Positions 10,817 to 18,825 of a stretch of 23,812 bases of DNA are shown here, piece after piece. Location: contig BFEA01000129.1 of assembly GCA_003427395.1 (NCBI GenBank), positions 1,179,386 through 1,203,197 on the forward strand, read 5' to 3'. The stretch is from Chara braunii. Taxonomy: Eukaryota; Streptophyta; Charophyceae; Charales; Characeae. The position numbers and the translations under genes were made by a program. The first letter of the stretch is position 1. The number at the start of each line of letters is the position of its first letter. The notes beneath the pieces were generated by a model. That model was not told where the DNA came from, did no database searches, and saw only the letters and a list, made by a program, of their open reading frames with translations.

Positions 10817-10998
10817 GGAGATCACATATTGTTGGAACCCCCTGCGCGTCATATATGTGACGAACCAGCTTCCGGATCTGCGCCATCTTCCGCATCTGCG
10901 CCATCTTCCGGACCCCTTCTCTCCCCCATATTTTCTCTGCGCCTTGTCGGCCCCCGAGAACCCCCTCCCCCTCCCCCTGATTTTGTTTGATTAAAGGT
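10817..10998 (+). other. Spacer between ORF3 and right LTR; expected polypurine-tract position
   Basis: No coding signal. It contains two tandem 18-bp units (ATCTGCGCCATCTTCCGC type, about 10877-10912) and a pyrimidine-rich run (10963-10978). A polypurine tract normally lies directly before the right LTR. Here only weak candidates exist (AATAAGGAGA near 10812-10821 and TTAAAGG just before 10999), so the exact LTR start is uncertain. Confidence 0.5.
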
Positions 10999-13569
10999 AC
11001 CTCATTGAAATCTGGCAATTCTTTTTAAATTGAAAATGCATGGGAATTTCGCGCGCCTTAGTGAGCGCGTTCGGAATTTGGCTAGACGGTTGGGAATTCC
11101 GGAATTAACGGGACCTTTCGCGCGGATGTTCTCGGCCTCGACATGGAAAACTCTGGGAATTCTTGTAGGAATATGGATGGATGAAGAACTTTCTTTCTTT
11201 CTCGCGTTTACTTTGCGCGCGGTTATGGTACTTTCAATTTTTTAATTAGCATAGGGTTGGGGAAAACTGCAACTGTTTCGGTGCCCATTCTCCTTTTGCA
11301 GATCGGCGCCATGCAAACAAGCTCCCTCCTCCTTCCTCCCTGTGCCCCGCTCAACGCCTTCCTTCGCGCGCACATGCTTCCTCTCTCCCTCCCCCTGTAA
11401 CTGTTTTTCCCTCTCCTTGTCAGCGTGCGCCCTTTTTCTCTTTCTTGATCATCTGAATCTTGGACCCATTTCGCGATACCCTTCGCACTCCTCTTCTTCC
11501 CGCTCTAAGACCCACGCTCGAAAAACCCGGCCGATCCTCTCCCCCCCCATCTAGCCAAGGAGAAGCGTCGTGTAAGTTCTTACTGCGGGACGATTCTGAT
11601 TGGCTGAGATCGAGTTGAGAGGGATCAACATGGCTTTCGACGGGCGATTACTCTCAAACCCTCCCTTACCCTCCTCTACCCTCCTCTTCGTCTTTCCCCG
11701 CATCCCTCTTCCTTCTCGCAACTATAAATTTCGTCGGCGCACCCGCAAATGTGTCTCTCTCAACTCGTCAACCGGCTTCCAGGAAGCAATGGCTAGATGA
11801 TGTGTGTATAGTGTGAGTCGGACAGTCCTGATGAGCCAACTGTAGACTGGCTGGCTGTGCGCTAGATCACTACGACGGACAATGGGATCCGGGCAAGCCA
11901 CGTCGAAGCTAGAGTAGCGGGGTGACGATTGCAGTACTGGATGGTGACACGCGATGGCCGGGATCGTCAGTGCACGAATGAAGACGAGTGATTCGAGTTG
12001 AGTGGATAATTGGCCCGGGGCCATGTTGGAATTTGACGGCAATTACGCCCCCTTGTTGCGAATCCATTCTTTGGTGTGAGCTCACGACTGTCAAGTCGTA
12101 CCTTCTCTTGCATTCCCAGATCTCAGTGTGACCTCTCCCTCCTGGCTTGATATTCTCGGCAGTCTCTCTCTCTCCCTTCTTCTCTTCTCTCGCTGATTTG
12201 AATAATTATGTATGGAGAGTCGATCTTTTGGTTTGTGATGGAATAAGCACTTGTGAATGTATACTCGGAAGAAATTCTTTCGGAACTCTTCTATTAGTTT
12301 CCTGGGTAATCCCCGGACCTACTGAGATTTGATCACCTTGTCTTATGAACGGTGGATGCGCGCACCTTTCACAGTGAATGTATGCATATGGGCACGAAAC
12401 TCTTCTTGATTAGGACATTATCTGACGAATCGATGACAGAGGAAATGTTGTCGGGATTTTGTTCAAGGATGCAAGGGTCTTTGGATCTGTTGATGCTGTG
12501 ATTCGGGACACACTGCACATGCCATCTGCCTTATATTGCACAACATATGCAGCATACCCTCGTAGAATAATGAGGGACTTCAAAGCCACGTGCGATCGGT
12601 ACACGTGAACAGTGACCGCACCTCACCATACACGAGTCTTCGTCTCTCCCTCTCTCTCTCCGAAATTTGCTTTCCTTCTTCATTTTTTTTTTTTGGAATT
12701 TCGACACTGTCCTTCTGGTTAATCGATAAGTTGTGTATTTCTCGGCCCTGGATCTACAATGAATGATTAAGGATGTTTTTGGCACCTGATTGATTGCCAT
12801 GTGGACTGACGGGCTCAACCCGACTAGGCGCCGGCCTCCCGTATCCACACCTCGCCCCTTCCCGTATAATGAGGAAAGGACGCGTGTGTGTGAGTGAGAC
12901 GTACGAGAAGCCGTCGGCAAGATTGGCGGGCGATATTACTTCCCTCCTGAGAATTGGTGTTCTGTGTTTGTCGGCGCTGGGTTTGTCATTATCGATATAC
13001 ATTTTCCGCCATACTCGTTACTATTACCATTCAACGAGTTGATCGTCATCCCGTGGTCGGCAGTGGCGCCCCATTGGCCTCACACTCTGTGTAGTGATTG
13101 CCAACACTTCGATCACTACCGATCCAAAGGCTTCCATTACCGAGTACGGAATGAGGACGAGCATAAGGAAAAGGCCACACAATTTAGTTCGTCCACGTCT
13201 GATTTGGAATTGTGCAGCGTGCGGTGTCGGGAGCTAGTCCGAAAGCGGGATACTAAGTATGTGCCCGCTCCCTTTCACTCCAAACGAAGAGTCGTGGGTC
13301 GGTGGGAGGTCCGAGAGTATTTTCTGGATTGAATTCGAACTTCCCCGCGTCACGAATCTCGCGCGCGGGCTTCTTCGAAACCCTCGTTGCAACCGACCAG
13401 CTGGTCCAGTTCTCTTACTTGATCAGACCAACACGGGTGATTTCAGTTCTGTCTGTGTCCCCACACTCAATTCCTAAAAAATCCTTGGCACACCCCATCA
13501 TGCTGTTTTTCGAGGCCTTCTTTCCGCACCCTTAACACTCTGAACGAAAGACAGCGCAGGGCGTGAGGT
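10999..13569 (+). repeat. 3' (right) LTR
   Basis: From 11135 on this aligns with 1-2496. The start at 10999 is estimated from a 6-bp terminal inverted repeat: ACCTCA (10999-11004) and TGAGGT (13564-13569), with the latter at the well-defined end of homology. That gives an LTR of about 2.57 kb without the usual TG...CA ends. Relative to the left copy it lacks 80 bp near 12360, and it carries about 10 extra bases near 13401. Bases after 13569 are unrelated to the retrotransposon and read as LINE ORF1. Confidence 0.9.
11723..11729 (+). promoter_or_regulatory. TATA box of the right LTR
   Basis: TATAAAT in the same context as 580-586. In the right LTR it could drive read-out transcription into the LINE sequence downstream, but nothing in the sequence shows that it does. 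Confidence 0.5.
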
Positions 13570-13571
13570 TA

Positions 13572-14116
13572 GCGTGTCACATACCGTTGGATGAGATGGC
13601 ATTCATTTATGCTCACGTGTAAAGAGGAATTGGCAAAATTATCAAGCACCATCAGCCAAAAGCAGACGAGACTGACCCAAAATTGCTCAATCTTCGATTC
13701 GATCTTGATCCAGAAGCCAAGGCGAATATGAAGGATAAGATATGGGTGCAAACCCATCAAGGGGATCTGCTGGATGTTAGAATGGCCTCTGCAAAGACAG
13801 ATTGGTGTAGAAGATGCCGAACCTTTTTCCACTTAGAGGATACCTGCAGACGGAGCGATCGTAGAAATCGAGGCGACTCTACATCAAGACCACAACAAGC
13901 GTCCTCAGCTAAGGGCATGGGAGGTTTTCCTCACCCATTGCACCAGGGCTCCCTTAGGGCTCCAGGTGCGGTTTCCCGTCAAGAAGTCTCCACCAACTCA
14001 TCGGCCCCAGGGGTTAGTGCGCAACCAGCGGCTCGGGTTGGAGTCCCATTCAGAACAACCTCTCAGCTCAACCCGATATTTTCTCCAACTTGAAGTGCGG
14101 GGCTATTGGCACAGGG
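13572..14116 (+). pseudogene. LINE ORF1, N-proximal part with CCHC zinc knuckle
   Basis: Translation in one frame from 13572 gives IPLDEMAFIYAHV, a TAA at 13620, then RGIGKIIKHH, RFDLDP and KDKIWVQTHQGDLLDVRM, and a CCHC knuckle with Cys 13806, Cys 13815, His 13830 and Cys 13845 (CX2CX4HX4C). This is the layout of plant L1 ORF1 nucleic-acid-binding proteins. An Arg-, Ser- and Pro-rich tail follows. A TGA at 14091 lies just before the 24-bp repeat; the matching codon at the right copy is TCA, so the LINE frame is otherwise continuous across the two repeat copies. The protein would coat LINE RNA. Confidence 0.75.
14093..14116. repeat. 24-bp direct repeat, left copy
   Basis: Identical to 17332-17355. 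The flanking bases differ at once on both sides. Both copies read in the LINE ORF1 frame as SAGLLAQG, so the left copy joins to the LINE upstream and the right copy to the LINE downstream. This is the signature of a target duplication around 14117-17331. Confidence 0.85.
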
Positions 14117-14901
14117 ACGCACACAATGGGTGGGCAGGACCTGAATGGGGGTTCCAGCCTTGCCGCGAGTCACCTAACCGGGAGGTAGGCAATTTCGTTA
14201 ACGGAATAGCGAAGTTGCGTGTTCTACATAGATCGTGGGAGAAATCACAAAACCAATGCGAGACACAAGACGAACACACAAGAGCAATGAATTGTGGACG
14301 CTTGAACTACTGGACCGACAACCTGAAGACGTTTGAAAACATATCGCAAGAGGAGAGCGGTACGGTGCCCCTTGAAGGTCCCTTCAGGCCAGCTCCTACG
14401 CCCGATACACAAGATCTCCCGTTAGGTGTGCTACATGTCCTCGACTCGCCACCGAGGAAACCTTGCTTCGTCGGCTACAAGAAAGATGCTCCCAAGCCGA
14501 AGTTCAAACCGCATGACTCTGTCGCCGTGAACAACTTCGTTGTGTTCCGCACGCTCGACGAGTATGTTGAAAAGGGCTGCACATTTTGGATAGGGCGTGT
14601 TATGGAGCGGGATGATAGTCGTATCCGCGTCAAGTACTGGACACCTTATGGAAGGGATCGCGACTTATCGAAGTTGTATGCAGACGCATGGGCAAAGACG
14701 TGGAATGTTGAAACGGAATCCGACGAAGGATGGCAAGACCTCGACGCCGTTGTGTGGGCATGGGCTAGCAACAAACAATCCGAGACAGGTATGCGGATCC
14801 CTAAGCGAGACACTCTCAATGCACAGTTGTCGCTGGCCGTCCCTGATAAAATGCCCGTGTTAATGGCCGATATGAGATCTGATTCAAACACATTTGTGTA
14901 G
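14117..14901 (+). pseudogene. Gene fragment with FWIGRV barrel-like segment, unknown function
   Basis: An open frame crosses from LINE sequence into the insert and stays open to TAG 14899. The part before 14117 overlaps LINE ORF1 in another frame and is probably not real. Inside the insert the protein has a Trp/Asn-rich first half, then near residues 150-230 a stretch reading HDSVAVNNFVVFRTLDEYV, CTFWIGRVMERDDSRIRVKYW and YGRDRDLSKLYADAWAKTW. It ends in a MRIPKRD segment. The FWIGRV...IRVKYW pattern suggests a small beta-barrel such as the BAH or Tudor-like folds seen in chromatin and transposon proteins, but I cannot assign a family. It probably is the exon before the two acceptor-led exons downstream; a convincing splice donor before the stop is not visible. 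Confidence 0.45.
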
Positions 14902-14989
14902 ACGTGACGAGGGTAGGAGTATGAGTGACAATCATATGTTCAATACGAACAACACAAAGCACATCGCTGATTGTTCGATTGAATTGCAT

Positions 14990-15015
14990 TTTTCTCTTTT
15001 TTTTTTTTTGTTTAG
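14990..15015 (+). other. Splice acceptor (polypyrimidine tract plus AG)
   Basis: TTTTCTC, a long T run and GTTTAG end at 15015, right before coding sequence that starts ATGTTTGCATCG at 15017. The tract is far better than chance and marks an intron end on the + strand. The matching donor is not clear. Confidence 0.65.
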
Positions 15016-15675
15016 AATGTTTGCATCGTCGGAGTGGAAGCCTAATGAGAAATGGGGGACGCCGGTGAGATGGGAGGACCTTTTGTCATGGAAAACAAGA
15101 ACACAAATGAGGGCTGTCAGTGTGCGGGCAATCGACTGGACAGTTTTTCATCCCTCGATTGAGTTGTGGTACGACGAGGAGCGCCTACAAGTTTTCAACT
15201 TCGCCAAGACAGCGGGGAGTGATGCAAACAACGCAAGGCAAGGTAGTGGCAAGTGGACCAAAGTGTTTTACGGGTTGGGGATAGTTCACATGTGGGGGGA
15301 GGGTGGGCGTGAGGCATCAGTGGCATGCGTGGCGTTTTGTTCTAATGGTGGCCTGACACGGTGCGCGACACGGATTGAACGAAAGAAGGTGCCATCGATG
15401 GAGCAAGATACCACCATGCAAAGGGCAACGTGAAGTATATCAGACATGTATGCAACGAAATCAGAGATGCAATGTTGCGCTTCATCAACGAAAGGTCGAG
15501 GATCATCATTCACGTGGCGACGACTTTAATGACATGCCACAACGAAGATGGGCAAAAACAAAAATTGAAAAAAACTAACACAATAACAAAGTTTAGTATT
15601 GTTGATCATATTCAACGGCGCGAAAGTGGCAAACAGAACAACTTGCAGTCCGTCTTGCGTCGGTGTCCGCTTTGA
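15016..15675 (+). pseudogene. Terminal exon copy 1 of an unidentified gene
   Basis: It follows the acceptor at 15015. Part A (15017-15433) reads SSEWKPNEKWGTPVRWEDLL, AIDWTVFHPSIELWY, KVFYGLGIV and ACVAF...GLTRCATRI. Part B (from about 15432, one frame away) reads VKYIRHVCNEIRDAMLRF and ends in VLRRCPL with TGA at 15673. The change of frame at the A/B join is a single indel: the linker RKKVPSMEQDTTMQRAT aligns with the linker of the second copy without a gap. Both parts recur in 15785-16456. I recognise no family. The conserved VFYGxGxV and GLTxCA segments look like a globular, possibly enzymatic or sugar-binding fold, but this is not established. Confidence 0.5.
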
Positions 15676-15754
15676 CTGCCGTTCCGCAACGACTCGTGAA
15701 CTCACAATCACAGTTCCGTACTTCGTCTGTGTTTGTGATGCCTATGTTTTTGTT

Positions 15755-15784
15755 TTCTCATGTTTTTTTTCTTTTTGCATGCAG
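15755..15784 (+). other. Splice acceptor (polypyrimidine tract plus CAG)
   Basis: TCATGTTTTTTTTCTTTTTGCATGCAG type sequence ends at 15784, immediately before the second exon copy. It corresponds in position to the acceptor at 15015 before the first copy. Confidence 0.65.
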
Positions 15785-16456
15785 TATGGACCCGGAATGG
15801 ATGCAGAGGCACTTAAGACAATATTGGTAGGGAACGCCTATCAAATGGGGGAACTGATATCAGACCGGCTGAGGAGACAGCCTAACGCCGTCGGACTTGT
15901 CACCTGGGATTTTGCATATTACGAACCGTCACTGCACTTGTATCCTCTAAGCGCGAGAAGAAAGATTTACAACCTCGTCGGGATGTGCGACCGTCAGAAT
16001 AATAATAATTATAAGAAGGACGGGAACGCAAGATACAAGGAGGTCTTCTACGGTTACGGCCTTGTGGCTGCCCCGGTGACAGAGAAATGCAGCGCCGCCA
16101 TTGCATGTGTTGATGTACAATATCACGAAGGGCTTACAATATGTGCAATGAAGACATGAAGACAAAAGATACCGCGGAGTGATGCAGGAGACTCGATGGT
16201 GCGAGCGTACAAGCACCACGTTAAACAATATTGTATTCACGCACGGGATGCAATGTTGGAATTCGTTGCTCGGAGGACTACCATTACTGCTTCTATCTCA
16301 ACAGTCATCATAGAGAGCGAAGAAACAACGGGGGTCAACAACAAATTCAGAAAAATCCAGTTAACAACCAACTTCAACATTACAAAGAGTGTACTCCGCC
16401 GAGCCAACGGTCTCAGCAACGACCTTGTTCACTTGCGCCGCTGTAGCACTTNGTGA
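15785..16456 (+). pseudogene. Terminal exon copy 2 of the same unidentified gene
   Basis: Homologous to 15016-15675 across its length. Part A reads GMDAEALKTILVGNAYQMGE, AVGLVTWDFAYYEPSLHLY, EVFYGYGLV and AIACVDVQYHEGLTICAMKT. A TGA at 16157 then breaks the frame. The linker RQKIPRSDAGDSMVRAY and part B (KHHVKQYCIHARDAMLEF, ending VLRRANGLSNDLVHLRRC) continue in the same frame to TGA 16454. The start, A/B linker, part B and stop all fall at equivalent places in the two copies (660 and 672 nt). This indicates a tandem duplication of a whole acceptor-plus-terminal-exon unit that has since diverged strongly. Confidence 0.5.
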
Positions 16457-16701
16457 CATTTTGTTATAGAGAAAGTTGTAGCTTAGCACATGTAGATGGA
16501 GATAGCAATATAGTAGATCTTGCGGTCGTACGAGTGCTCATATCGTTTTTTTTCGTCATGTGNCGGATNTTAGTTCTTTTGAAAACGATGTCGAAGCGCA
16601 TTTCCACCTTTTGTATGATCATGTGCGGCTGCACATATTCGTAGTATAGACGAGTGTATGAAGTCTATGGCACCAACTTTCATAGACATTGTCTTCGTCA
16701 A

Positions 16702-16732
<31 letters not shown>

Positions 16733-17331
16733 CTCCCTCTCTCTATGTACATATATTTCCGCGCACATGTATCATATGTCGTATGAGCCAAACTCCGCAT
16801 CATTGTTTCTTTGTATTTATCTAAAGAAGTCGATTTTCTTGTATATGAATTTCAAAAAAATTCACATAATGTTGTTCGTAATTCGTGGGTGGCACGAAAT
16901 GTCTCTAACTTTTACAGATGTCCATGGAGTTTTGTGTCATTGACTGAACCTGCCATATGTGTTCTTGGAGTATGATACTCAATATGTTTATCTTGTCTTT
17001 ATGCGTTTGTCAATTAAAAACAAAAAATAACTGATATTATATTGCGAAACATAGTAAATGTTAATCGATGTGATAGAAAAGTACAATAAAACCCATCATG
17101 AAGACCCTTATAACTTCATGAAATGCGAATGAAACTGTAACACCCTCCAAAATGTGTGAGAAAGTAATGCAAAACTAGTGGTCAACATGAGCACAAACTA
17201 TAAATAAATGCGGGGTACCTACCCAAAATGGTGTACTCAAAACGTAAAAATTCACCAAAATCAACATGAGAATAACAATTTCAATTTTGTTCAAAAAATA
17301 TAAAATGTCCGTTTTGACGAAATCGTTGTTC
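16457..17331. other. Non-coding, increasingly AT-rich right part of the insert
   Basis: No coding signal. It contains a (GA)11 microsatellite at 16711-16732 followed by CTCCCTCTCTC, which can pair back on it; an AATAAA at 17085-17090 that could be a poly-A signal for the exons upstream; and an AT-rich stretch from about 16800. The last 50 nt (17282-17331) resemble 18774-18825. N bases occur at 16452, 16563 and 16569. Confidence 0.6.
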
Positions 17332-17355
17332 AAGTGCGGGGCTATTGGCACAGGG
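17332..17355. repeat. 24-bp direct repeat, right copy
   Basis: Identical to 14093-14116. LINE ORF1 resumes from here in the frame left at 14116 (LAQG, then SMPPINMAPGEPNPLA). Confidence 0.85.
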
Positions 17356-18181
17356 CTCTATGCCCCCTATTAACATGGCTCCGGGTGAACCAAACCCATT
17401 GGCATCCTTCTTCCAGAACATGTCGATGCATCCTTATCTATGGCAACAAGCTCAAGCACAAGTCGATGCGTCCTTGATGGGCAGTCCTTCCTTCGTCAAT
17501 CTCCAGGCGTATACCCTGTGGAACCAGCCCCCTGGGGGCCAAGGAGGTCTTACATAGGCGGTATAGCAAGAGTCAACAGTTCAGTTGGCATTCCGTCTGG
17601 AGCGACCAGGTCGCTCCCTAGCGGCTCTCGTATTCGGGGGGAATCCCCCAGCAAGCAGAGACGAGTAAACGAATCAGGCGGTTTTGACATTCAGGTGGAT
17701 GGGATTCGGCGTGAACACTCGCCTCATCCAGCGAGGGCTCTTTCCACTCTCTTGTTTCAGGTGATCCACATGGCAATGCCACAAGCGCAAATCGAATCGC
17801 CCTCGCACAGACGCGTTATCGAAAGGTCAATTAGGGATGAAAACCAAACTCCTGTCTATCACGTGCGTAAGTGCTAGGAATGCCTTTTGGGTTGTGGCTT
17901 GGATTGGGTTGGACGGCTTACCATATCTCTTTAGTACCTCATGTCCGGATCCGCCGATGCCCCATGCAACCGAGTCGATGACACGCACCCTCTTCCAAAA
18001 AAGGTTCGCTCTGCGAATTACTACGAAAGTTTCTATGCCAAGATTTTTGGTGGACATCTCGGGTAAGCGAGTTAAATTTTTCGCCCCTCTTTTTGACTGT
18101 CGCTTTGTGACTGGCCAGCTGGAACAGCTGGAAGCTGAAGGTCTTCGTCTTATTCCTTTGGTTGGTTCCTTGAAGCCATGA
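17332..18181 (+). pseudogene. LINE ORF1, C-proximal part
   Basis: The frame from the 24-bp repeat gives a Pro/Gln/Met-rich stretch (NMAPGEPNPLASFFQNMSMH, YTLWNQPPGGQGG) to TAG 17555. Near 17550 the sense moves to another frame with IARVNSSVGIPSGATRSLPS and RVIERSIRDENQTPVYHVRKC, ending at TAG 17875. A third frame then carries a piece with SGKRVKFFAPLFDCRF to 18181. Low-complexity tails are common in plant L1 ORF1, and the function is nucleic-acid binding by analogy. At least one stop and two frameshifts are present. The last 300 bases are weak and may include non-coding spacer before ORF2. Confidence 0.5.
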
Positions 18182-18379
18182 AACCAGATCTCCGTCGAAT
18201 TCAGGTCTCCCCAATTTTAACTGCTCAATTTATCTCGGAACTGAATGGAAAGTTCCTCAAAGAGCGTAAATTGGACTCATCGTTTGTCAAACAGGCTCTT
18301 ACTGACCCATAGCCGGTAGTCCAAGTCTTGATCCAACAAGTGACCCATATCCAACAAACCGCATGGGCGGCTTCGGTAA

Positions 18380-18658
18380 ATGGGTAAACTAAATATTGCC
18401 ACGTGGAACGTCCGTGATTTGGGGGATACAGTAGGAAGAAATAAACGTGGTAGGTTGAAAAGTTGGATTCATGAGAAGAGATTGGATATTGTGTGTATCC
18501 AGGAGACTAAGTTATCAGAAGAGAAGGTCGGAGAACTAGGGGCTTGGTGGGATGGATCTCAAATATGGTCCCCAGCTATGGGGTCAAGGGGGGGGGGGTG
18601 ACAATCCTCCTCCATAGGAGTTCAGACCTGCCTGGAAGTGCCTGGTCTCGAGCTAGGT
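18380..18658 (+). pseudogene. LINE ORF2 start: APE-type endonuclease, N-terminal fragment
   Basis: ATG 18380 opens MGKLNIATWNVRDLGDTVGR, with the catalytic-site Asn at residue 10 in TWN. LDIVCIQETKLSEEK follows, with the metal-binding Glu at residue 42. Both are hallmark motifs of the exonuclease-endonuclease-phosphatase fold that nicks target DNA in L1 elements. The frame breaks at a run of nine or more G (about 18590-18599). One frame over it continues as VTILLHRSSDLPGSAWSRA to about 18657. After that the sequence is unrelated. The later motifs (DxN, SDH) and all of reverse transcriptase up to the thumb are missing. Confidence 0.8.
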
Positions 18659-18825
18659 CCATGTACAGCCATATGGTCCAGCGCATGTACAGCCAGGGGG
18701 TCCAGCGTTTGTAAAACGCTGGACGCTAAGGAACATCAAATTTTGACGAGTTTTCGGCCAAAAAACTCGGTTTGAATTTCGTTCAAAAATAAAAAAAATG
18801 TCCATTTTGACGAAATAGTCATTGA
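18659..18825. mobile_element. Small insert replacing the LINE reverse transcriptase core
   Basis: About 167 bp of non-LINE sequence. It starts with two 24-bp tandem units (18660-18683 and 18684-18707, three mismatches) and an overlapping perfect hairpin (18700-18724). It ends in an AT-rich module (18774-18825) similar to 17282-17331. LINE coding resumes just afterwards with SERFLGVQVS. Much of ORF2 is absent at this point, so the insertion was accompanied or followed by a deletion. It may be a remnant or short member of the family behind the 3.2 kb insert. Confidence 0.5.
18700..18724. repeat. Perfect 11-bp hairpin
   Basis: GTCCAGCGTTT, loop GTA, AAACGCTGGAC. GGTCCAGCG also ends each of the two 24-bp tandem units just upstream, so the same 9-mer occurs three times in one sense and once inverted. 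Confidence 0.85.

Larger units (their letters stand above)
1..13569 (+). mobile_element. Ty3/gypsy-type LTR retrotransposon, degenerate, nearly complete
   Basis: The two ends of this interval are the same roughly 2.5 kb sequence in direct orientation, and between them lie gag, protease, reverse transcriptase, RNase H and integrase in that order. Integrase downstream of RNase H is the Ty3/gypsy arrangement rather than Ty1/copia. The left LTR is cut by the window edge: base 1 corresponds to base 11135 of the right LTR. There is no chromodomain after integrase, so it is not an obvious chromovirus. The element carries an extra 2.1 kb reading frame after pol and a Cys/His module between RNase H and integrase. 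The LTRs differ by roughly 5-10 percent in two stretches compared by eye, mostly by transitions, so the insertion is old. Multiple stops and frameshifts make it non-autonomous. The target-site duplication cannot be checked because the left flank is outside the window. Confidence 0.95.
14117..17331 (+). mobile_element. 3.2 kb insert in LINE ORF1 carrying intron-containing gene fragments
   Basis: It is bounded by the 24-bp direct repeat. Inside are a coding fragment (14117-14901), two homologous terminal exons with strong splice acceptors (15016-15675 and 15785-16456), then 0.87 kb of non-coding DNA that becomes AT-rich and ends in a module shared with a second LINE interruption (18774-18825). 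I see no terminal inverted repeats, LTRs, transposase or poly-A tail at its right edge. Retained introns argue against a processed mRNA copy. A gene-capturing DNA element or break-repair filler DNA are both possible. Confidence 0.55.

Noticed and set aside
13966-14116. Upstream part of the 311-codon open frame ending at 14901
   Set aside because: It overlaps LINE ORF1 in another frame and crosses the 24-bp repeat, so only the part inside the insert is likely to be real coding sequence.
14117-17331. Interpreting the insert as a Helitron
   Set aside because: Helitrons leave no target duplication and end in CTRR after a hairpin; here a 24-bp duplication is present and no such end is visible.
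14117-17331. Interpreting the insert as a processed retrocopy made by LINE machinery
   Set aside because: Two polypyrimidine splice acceptors remain and there is no poly-A tail before the right repeat.
18660-18707. CRISPR-like repeat pair
   Set aside because: Only two adjacent 24-bp units without spacers in a eukaryotic LINE; it is a tandem duplication.
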